From an uncultured Actinomyces sp. (GTDB lineage: Bacteria; Actinomycetota; Actinomycetes; Actinomycetales; Actinomycetaceae): a stretch of 5,175 bases of DNA. Below the pieces are notes generated by a model that was not told the DNA's origin, did no database searches, and saw only the letters and a list, made by a program, of their open reading frames with translations. Below are positions 5,023-5,175 of the stretch, in pieces. Positions within the stretch are counted from its first letter, which is position 1. Every line of letters starts with the position of its first letter. The position numbers and the translations under genes are program-made. The stretch covers positions 1 through 5,175 of the forward strand of contig USHU01000095.1 of the NCBI GenBank assembly GCA_900554605.1, read 5' to 3'.

Positions 5023-5175
5023 CTATTCAGTGTTTAATAGCGGCTTCCAAACGTGCGAACTTTGGAAAAATCTGTGGAAAACGCCGATGGCATTGCATCC
5101 CTGTGGATAGACCTTCCCTCTGACGCGAGTGCCCGCGTGGCGCGATGCCGCAGGTCTGAGATGATTAAGACATGA
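5023..5175. other. Upstream region of the reverse-strand gene
   Basis: No gene is seen here. The 9-mers TGTGGAAAA (5073-5081) and TGTGGATAG (5102-5110) each match the DnaA box TGTGGATAA at 8 of 9 positions, in the same orientation and 29 bp apart. Two sites are too few to call an origin. ATGATTAAGACATGA at the extreme end is a five-codon frame, or could lie just before a gene starting outside the window. Confidence 0.4.
5034..5039 (-). promoter_or_regulatory. Candidate -10 for near-leaderless transcript
   Basis: On the reverse strand TATTAA (5039 down to 5034) resembles a -10 hexamer (TATAAT). It would place the transcript start near 5027, about 5 nt before the ATG at 5022. That fits the missing Shine-Dalgarno, since leaderless or short-leader mRNAs are common in Actinomycetota. 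No good -35 was found at 16-18 bp spacing. Confidence 0.35.

Noticed and set aside
5161..5175. Five-codon frame ATGATTAAGACATGA as a small gene
   Set aside because: It is too short to support, lacks a clear ribosome binding site and abuts the window edge.

Overview
The window reads as a chromosomal segment of a moderately high-GC Gram-positive bacterium, most likely an actinomycete-type organism. The reasons are GTG/ATG starts behind strong purine-rich ribosome binding sites, a lipoprotein-anchored substrate-binding protein, and a DUF559-type protein of the kind common in Actinomycetota. The species cannot be named from the sequence. Hand counts on a few lines put the transporter operon at about 55-65% GC and the reverse-strand gene near 50%.

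Layout: positions 1-523 hold no convincing gene. They contain two copies of a 58-bp palindromic repeat (40-97 and 287-344), a perfect 12-bp GC-rich stem-loop between them (162-194), and a weak promoter candidate before the first gene. Positions 524-3626 are a four-gene forward operon for an OpuC/ProU-type (quaternary amine uptake) ABC transporter. The order is ATPase, permease, permease, lipoprotein. The first three genes overlap by 4 bp at each junction (GTGA, ATGA), and the binding protein follows after a 60-bp gap with its own strong ribosome binding site.

Positions 3627-3981 are again gene-free and repeat-rich. A 20-bp tandem array starts inside the last codons of the binding-protein gene, a 25-bp direct repeat follows, and then come a partial and a full third copy of the 58-bp palindrome. 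Positions 3982-5022 (reverse strand) encode a 346-residue protein with a C-terminal DUF559/Vsr-like PD-(D/E)XK nuclease-like domain. The final 153 bases are its upstream region, with a possible near-leaderless promoter and two DnaA-box-like 9-mers.

The four transporter proteins should form one importer. The lipoprotein captures a compatible solute such as glycine betaine, carnitine or choline outside the cell, the two permeases form the channel, and the ATPase dimer drives uptake. The reverse-strand gene has no evident link to it. The most unusual content is the palindromic repeat family bracketing the operon. Its copies keep a 22-14-22 geometry, and most arm differences preserve pairing in forward-strand RNA.
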